From: CAYPHJ01 sp964410485
GTDB taxonomy: Bacteria > Desulfobacterota > Binatia > UBA9968
Direction: 5' to 3'
Length of the DNA: 20,609 nucleotides
NCBI GenBank assembly: GCA_964410485.1
Contig: CAYPHJ010000083.1
Coordinates: 1-20,609, forward strand
In this document: piece after piece, positions 16,017-20,609 of the stretch
How the letters are laid out: each line of letters begins with the position of its first letter
Position numbering within the stretch: the first letter of the stretch is position 1
The notes under the pieces: model-generated
Database searches by the model: none
Seen by the model: the letters and a program-made list of their open reading frames with translations, nothing else
What the model was told of the DNA's origin: nothing
Program-made: the position numbers and the translations under genes

Positions 16017-16065
16017 TTTTCGCAGTTAAACTGGAATACAAACGTGGCTCTATTGGGGCGGGGTA

Positions 16066-19000
16066 ATGCTCGATCACTTGGTATTGGCTGTTAAGAAGTC
16101 TTATTTAGCCGATATAACCCGGTTCGCACGCTACGGGATTAATCGAGGCCGTGATTGGTACCTCAGGAATCGCAGATTGCCGCGGATGACCGAATTCTCC
16201 CGGCTACTGAAGCGGGCGGCATTTGAATATGAAATTCGGCGGCGCCAGGGTCTAAACGAGTTGTCGTGGCCAGCGGGATTTGTCTTGCCGGAGCGAGCGG
16301 ATCCTTATCAATGCTGGCTCGCCGCTAACCAACACACTGAACGGACTGCTGACCGCCTGCGTGATCGGCTTGCCAGGTCCGCTAAGTTGCCGAAAATTTC
16401 GGTGCTTATCCCGGTTTACAATCCTCCAGCGGAGTTTTTTGAGCTCGCGGTGCGGTCTGTGCGTAACCAGATTTACGACAACTGGGAGTTGTGTGTTGCT
16501 GATGACGCGAGCTCAACGCCTTGGGTTAGGCCCCGTTTGCAGGAACTAGCCGGCGAAGATCAGCGCATCCGTATCTGTTTTCGCGAGCGCAATGGCAATA
16601 TCAGCCTGGCCTCAAATTCAGCTGCGGAACTTGCGACTGGTGAATTTCTTCTCTTTTTGGATCAGGATGATTTGCTTACAAATGATGCACTGGCAGAGGT
16701 GGCGCTTCATTTGGGGGAAAACGACACCGTCGATGTGCTCTATTCCGACGATGACAAGATTGATGAGGAGGGCAGACGTTTTGCGCCCCAGTTTAAACCG
16801 GACTGGTCGCCCGAGTTATTGCTCTCGTACATGTATATCTGCCATTTGTTTGTGGTGCGAAGATCCTTGTTTGAAGCGTTAAAAGGTTTTCGGGCAGGTT
16901 TCGAGGGCTCTCAGGATTATGATCTGGCGCTTCGAGTCACTGAACGTGCTCGGAGCGTCGCGCATTTGCCCTACATACTTTATCACTGGCGTGCGGTGCG
17001 CGGATCAACTGCTACTCGGGGCGATGCTAAGCCAGCCAGTTTTGAAGCTGGACGTAAGGCAGTTGCCGAGGCGCTGACGCGGCGCGGTGTACAGGCGAGG
17101 ATATTTCGGCCGGAGTGGGCCGTCAAGGCAGCAAACGGTATCTTTTGGCATGAATTTGCCGACGATGGTCCTTCCGTAACGATACTGCTTCCAAGCACGC
17201 AAGAGACAGCAGCGTTGAAGCGTTGTGTCGGTTCACTTGCGGTCACCGCCTATCGCAATTTTGACGTAGTAATCGTTGATACCGGAAATCACGATTACGA
17301 CACCCTGGAGTATCTCAACTCGCTAGGATGTCAACTGTTGAAGATCCAAAATCCGGTGGAGCATTTCAATTTCGCGTATACCGGTAATCGTGCCGTGGAT
17401 CAGGTGAATTCGAGTTATGTTTTGTTTCTCAGTGAGTATGCGGAGGTGCGAGATCCGAAATGGCTCAGCTGCATGATGGGTTATGCCGGATTGCCGGGTA
17501 TTGGCGTGGTCGGTGCCCGATTGCTTGATGCCGGCGGCCGCTTACAGCATGCCGGAATTGTTCATGGCTATTATGACGGCAAGGCCGGCCCGGCCTTTAA
17601 GCTACAGCCGGATTGGTATCCCAGTTATCTCTCCTACGGAATGGTGGCGCGCAATTATTCTGCTGTGACATCGGCCTGCCTGCTTACTCCGCGACAGGTG
17701 TTCCTCGACCAGGGAGGTTTTGACGAACAGCAGTTTCCCGTTGCCTATAGCGATGTCGATTATTGCTACAGGCTCATCGAAAAAGGGCTACGTTGCGTTT
17801 ATGCCCCAGGAGCCGAGCTCTATCATCATGGAGATATCTCGCGCGATTGCAGCGATCCGCAGGAGTTGGCAGCGTTCCGCCGGAAGTATTCACGCACGAT
17901 CGACCCCTACTACAATCCTAATCTGTCGCTGCACAACGAGTGGTTCGAGATTCAGCCTAGGCGCTTAGTCAGGGACAAGCTGCGGCGGCCGATCCAGGCC
18001 CTAATGTGCTCCCACAACCTCAACCTGGAAGGCGCACCCTACTGCCAATACGAACTAACGCTTGAGCTAACCAGGAACAATGAGATCAAGCCCGTCGTGT
18101 ATTCCCCCACGGATGGCCCTTTACGCTCGAGTTATGAGCAGGCCGGCATCGAGGTAGTCGTAAGGCGCCATCCATTGGACGGTGTGTTCGAATGCTCCGA
18201 ATATGATCGCGCCGTTGACGAGTTCTGCACCTGGATTACAGAGAACCGCTTTCAAGTGGTCTTTGGCAATACCCTGCAAAGCTTTTACGCGATCGATGCC
18301 GCAAAGCGCAGCGGCTTACCATCGTTATGGGTTATCAAGGAAAGCGAACCATGGCAGAATTATTTTAATTATCTCCTACCGCCGCTCATTCCCAGAGCCC
18401 TTTCGTGCTTTGCTTTTCCATATCGGATTATATTTTCTGCCCATGCAACGTATAGTTGTTTCGAGACGCTTAACACGGCGCACAATTTCCGCATCATCCG
18501 CGATGGGATTGATATGCGTCGTTTGGAGCAAGATCGTGCGCGATGGCCACGAGAGAAGTCACGCAGTAAACTAGATCTTAGCGAGAATGACGTTGCGGTG
18601 TTATTGCTTGGTACGGTTTGTTCCAGGAAAGGGCAGAAAGACCTTGTGCAGGCGATGAACCTGCTGGACGACAAGGCGGTGAAGAAAGCGCGATTATTCA
18701 TAGTCGGGGATCGGCCAAGTCTATACAGTTCCGAATTAAGACGCATGGCAGCTGCGCTACCTAAAGAACGCGCTGCCAGAATATCCATTGTTCCGGAAAC
18801 CCAAGAGACAGCTCCATATTATTCAGCTGCAGATGTGTTTGTCTGCACATCACGGGCAGAAAGCTATCCACGGGTTATTCTCGAGGCGATGGCACATGGC
18901 TTGGCAATTATATCCACTCCGGTCTTCGGTATTACTGAGCAAATGCGTGACGGAGTGAACGGCGAATTTTATCAGCCTGGCGACGTCGCAGAGCTTTCCG

Positions 19001-19143
19001 CCAAGCTCAACGGGCTCGTTCTAGAAGAGACCAGACGACGAAATTACCAGGTCAATGCTTCGTTAGTTCTGAGTTCGCTGCCCGGTTTTGACGAGATGAT
19101 TGAGTCTTACGCCGAGGTTTTTAGAGAGAGCGCGGCGAACTGA
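16066..19143 (+). CDS. Three-domain GT2-GT2-GT4 glycosyltransferase
   Basis: A 1025-residue cytoplasmic glycosyltransferase. Domain 1 (about 108-345): ISVLIPVYNPP (111-121), LCVADDASS (142-150), DQDD (199-202), LYSDDDKID (225-233) and ILYHWRAVRGS (304-314); it resembles domain 1 of the preceding gene. Domain 2 (about 368-625): VTILLPST (371-378) and VVIVDTGNHD (401-410), but where NNDxE is expected it reads SEYAE (456-460), while RLQHAGIVHG (492-501) and YSDVDYCYRL (561-570) remain. Domain 3 (about 642-1020) is GT4: QALMCSHNLNLEGAP (644-658), IIRDGID (810-816), LLLGTVCSRKGQKDL (846-860) and ESYPRVILEAMAHG with Glu932 and Glu940 in the EX7E arrangement. ATG 16066 follows GGGGCGGGG closely and lies 49 bases after the previous stop. 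It is the last gene of the glycan run. Confidence 0.9.
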   Translation: MLDHLVLAVKKSYLADITRFARYGINRGRDWYLRNRRLPRMTEFSRLLKRAAFEYEIRRRQGLNELSWPAGFVLPERADPYQCWLAANQHTERTADRLRDRLARSAKLPKISVLIPVYNPPAEFFELAVRSVRNQIYDNWELCVADDASSTPWVRPRLQELAGEDQRIRICFRERNGNISLASNSAAELATGEFLLFLDQDDLLTNDALAEVALHLGENDTVDVLYSDDDKIDEEGRRFAPQFKPDWSPELLLSYMYICHLFVVRRSLFEALKGFRAGFEGSQDYDLALRVTERARSVAHLPYILYHWRAVRGSTATRGDAKPASFEAGRKAVAEALTRRGVQARIFRPEWAVKAANGIFWHEFADDGPSVTILLPSTQETAALKRCVGSLAVTAYRNFDVVIVDTGNHDYDTLEYLNSLGCQLLKIQNPVEHFNFAYTGNRAVDQVNSSYVLFLSEYAEVRDPKWLSCMMGYAGLPGIGVVGARLLDAGGRLQHAGIVHGYYDGKAGPAFKLQPDWYPSYLSYGMVARNYSAVTSACLLTPRQVFLDQGGFDEQQFPVAYSDVDYCYRLIEKGLRCVYAPGAELYHHGDISRDCSDPQELAAFRRKYSRTIDPYYNPNLSLHNEWFEIQPRRLVRDKLRRPIQALMCSHNLNLEGAPYCQYELTLELTRNNEIKPVVYSPTDGPLRSSYEQAGIEVVVRRHPLDGVFECSEYDRAVDEFCTWITENRFQVVFGNTLQSFYAIDAAKRSGLPSLWVIKESEPWQNYFNYLLPPLIPRALSCFAFPYRIIFSAHATYSCFETLNTAHNFRIIRDGIDMRRLEQDRARWPREKSRSKLDLSENDVAVLLLGTVCSRKGQKDLVQAMNLLDDKAVKKARLFIVGDRPSLYSSELRRMAAALPKERAARISIVPETQETAPYYSAADVFVCTSRAESYPRVILEAMAHGLAIISTPVFGITEQMRDGVNGEFYQPGDVAELSAKLNGLVLEETRRRNYQVNASLVLSSLPGFDEMIESYAEVFRESAAN

Positions 19144-19148
19144 GTTGG

Positions 19149-19160
19149 CGGCGATCGCCG
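19149..19160. repeat. 12-bp perfect palindrome CGGCGATCGCCG
   Basis: A self-complementary site beginning 5 bases after the stop of the three-domain glycosyltransferase. It contains GCGATCGC. It has no loop and no following T-run, so a terminator role is unlikely. Confidence 0.35.
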
Positions 19161-19252
19161 TTCAGAAACAGGATGCCGCGTTAGGCATGTAGGCGATTCA
19201 AGGAGAGGGCGAAACAGAGTTCGAGAATAGGCTGATCATTTAAACCCGAGAT

Positions 19253-19298
19253 GTCGGTAATGCCCCTAAAGGGTGAGCGTGTGTAATCCTTTACCGAC
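19253..19298 (+). promoter_or_regulatory. Stem-loop in the region before the dehydrogenase-like gene
   Basis: GTCGGTAA (19253-19260) and TTACCGAC (19291-19298) pair perfectly over 8 bp. A small inner CCC-TAAA-GGG hairpin lies at 19264-19273. It sits about 60 bases before the proposed GTG start. No T-run follows, so it may be a leader RNA structure or operator rather than a terminator. Confidence 0.4.
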
Positions 19299-19359
19299 TG
19301 TCACCGAATGCGTTCCGCGCATAAGGCGTTACGGTCGTGATCAGCGCCACGAAACAGCC

Positions 19360-20609
19360 GTGCAACGTCTCTCCAAAAGACTGCTTCCCATTTTTTATTT
19401 ACAGGTGTTTGTGTGGCTGTGGGCGCTGGCTTCGATCGCGAACGCGCAGACCATTAGTGATCCAAACCTGCGGGTGACGGAGCTTGCGGGCGGTTTGAGC
19501 CAGCCCACGACCATGGCTTTCATCGGAGCCAACGATATTCTCGTCCTTCAAAAGGGCGATGGCCGTGTTCGGCGGGTTGTGAATGGAGTCCTCCAACCGG
19601 GAGAGGTCCTGAATGTCGCTGTTGACGGTGCATCGGAACGCGGGCTTTTGGGTATCGCCATCCATCCCAATTTCCCCGCCATCCCGTTTGTCTACTTGTA
19701 CTTCACCGAGAGCAGCACCGGAAGCGACACATCCGGCTCTCCCGCGCCGCTTGCGAATCGTGTCTATCGCTATACCTGGAACGGAGGGGCATTAGTGAGC
19801 CCCGATCTGATTTTGGATTTGCCGGCCATCCCCGGTCCCAATCATAACGGCGGTGTCATGACATTCGGTCCTGATGGCAAGCTTTACGTTGTCATAGGCG
19901 ATCTAAATCACAGTGGGCAGCTCCAAAACTTTTCCACAGGCGATCCGGACGACACCGGTGTAATCTTCCGTATTAATGATGATGGCACGATCCCCAGTGA
20001 CAATCCATTTTTTATGCAGGGTGGAAATCTGGCAAGGTATTACGCGTATGGAATACGAAACAGTTTCGGCCTCGCTTTCGATCCACTCACGGATCAACTG
20101 TGGGACACGGAAAACGGGCTTGACAGATACGACGAAATTAATTTGGTTCTGCCAGGTTTCAACAGCGGCTGGCGGCGGATCATGGGTCCTGCCGGTCGCG
20201 ACGCAGAAGGCACGAGCGATTTGTTCGAGTTCCCTGGCTCGCACTATGCCGACCCAAAATTTTCTTGGTTCGTTCCGGTCGGCCCCACCGCGATTGTGTT
20301 CCTCGATTCGACGGAGTTGGGTATGGAGTATCACAATGATGTGTTTGTTGGGGACATCAACAACGGGAACTTGTATCGCTTCAAGCCTAATCCGACTCGC
20401 GACGGGTTTGTCTTTCAGAGTCCGGGCTTAGCCGATGTGGTTGCGGATGATAATACAGAACTTCAAGAACTCATCTTCGGCGCAAATTTTGGCGGAATCA
20501 CCGACCTCAAAGTTGGCCCGGACGGGTTGCTTTATGTGCTTTCGTTTTTCCAGGGCAAGATCTTTGTCGTGTCTCGCCCCAGTGGCTTTGTGCCAAGCGA
20601 AACACCGCT
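19360..20609 (+). CDS. Secreted glucose/sorbosone dehydrogenase-like protein, 3' end cut by window
   Basis: A beta-propeller protein of the glucose/sorbosone dehydrogenase (soluble PQQ-dependent) family; 416 residues are visible and the frame is open at the window end. A signal peptide (two basic patches, then LQVFVWLWALASIANAQ with likely cleavage after ANA) places it outside the cytoplasm and supports GTG 19360 as the start; GTG 19273 or 19279 are in-frame alternatives, and the ribosome binding site is weak. Family blocks: LSQPTTMAFIG, ERGLLGIAIHPNF, PNHNGGVMTFGPDGKLYVVIGD (the His is the likely catalytic base), YAYGIRNSFGLAFDP, ENGLDRYDEINLV, and TDLKVGPDGLLYVLSF near the end. It would oxidise a sugar or related alcohol with PQQ; the true cofactor and substrate are inferred. 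It probably stands outside the glycan operon. Confidence 0.88.
   Translation, partial: MQRLSKRLLPIFYLQVFVWLWALASIANAQTISDPNLRVTELAGGLSQPTTMAFIGANDILVLQKGDGRVRRVVNGVLQPGEVLNVAVDGASERGLLGIAIHPNFPAIPFVYLYFTESSTGSDTSGSPAPLANRVYRYTWNGGALVSPDLILDLPAIPGPNHNGGVMTFGPDGKLYVVIGDLNHSGQLQNFSTGDPDDTGVIFRINDDGTIPSDNPFFMQGGNLARYYAYGIRNSFGLAFDPLTDQLWDTENGLDRYDEINLVLPGFNSGWRRIMGPAGRDAEGTSDLFEFPGSHYADPKFSWFVPVGPTAIVFLDSTELGMEYHNDVFVGDINNGNLYRFKPNPTRDGFVFQSPGLADVVADDNTELQELIFGANFGGITDLKVGPDGLLYVLSFFQGKIFVVSRPSGFVPSETP

Overview
The window is a polysaccharide (probable O-antigen or other surface glycan) biosynthesis and export locus from a bacterium. Every supported gene lies on the plus strand. Moderate base composition, many GTG starts, an ABC-2/Wzt-type exporter and a palindromic AAATCCCCC...GGGGGATTT intergenic element suggest a proteobacterium, perhaps a gammaproteobacterium, but this is inference. 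A run of exactly 100 N (13893-13992) shows the source is a scaffolded draft assembly.

Layout: (1) 1-1034, the 3' part of a dTDP-glucose 4,6-dehydratase gene (RmlB), cut by the window edge. (2) 1164-2195, a membrane-anchored protein with a Cys/His/Asp pattern like a transglutaminase-type fold. (3) 2196-2613, a 418-base region with no supported gene. (4) 2614-6313, a compact operon of ABC-2 permease (Wzm), ATPase with a C-terminal glycan-binding extension (Wzt), an FkbM-type methyltransferase and a second methyltransferase of the Methyltransf_24/CmcI type, with overlaps of 11 and 4 bases and one gap of 4. (5) 6542-8364, a GDP-mannose 3,5-epimerase-like short-chain dehydrogenase and a third methyltransferase. 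(6) 8453-10772, a GT-A glycosyltransferase with a beta-rich C-terminal module and a Nudix hydrolase. (7) 10773-11032, an intergenic region with the palindromic element. (8) 11033-19143, a UDP-sugar dehydrogenase, a GT4 glycosyltransferase truncated by the assembly gap, a double-GT2 protein and a 1025-residue GT2-GT2-GT4 protein. (9) 19360-end, a secreted glucose/sorbosone dehydrogenase-like protein, cut by the window edge and probably outside the glycan locus.

How it fits together (inference): RmlB, the epimerase and the dehydrogenase supply nucleotide sugars (dTDP-4-keto-6-deoxyglucose, possibly GDP-L-galactose, and a UDP-uronic acid). The large multidomain glycosyltransferases build the chain in the cytoplasm, the three methyltransferases decorate it, and Wzm/Wzt exports the finished glycan. 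The C-terminal domain of Wzt may recognise a modified chain end. No Wzx flippase or Wzy polymerase is seen, which agrees with the ABC-transporter route.

The least explained items are the transglutaminase-like protein, the nested hairpins at 8385-8429 and 19253-19298, the second GT2 domain of the 1025-residue enzyme, which has lost its usual acidic metal-binding motif, and the unknown sequence in the assembly gap. I found no CRISPR array, tRNA, rRNA or transposase.
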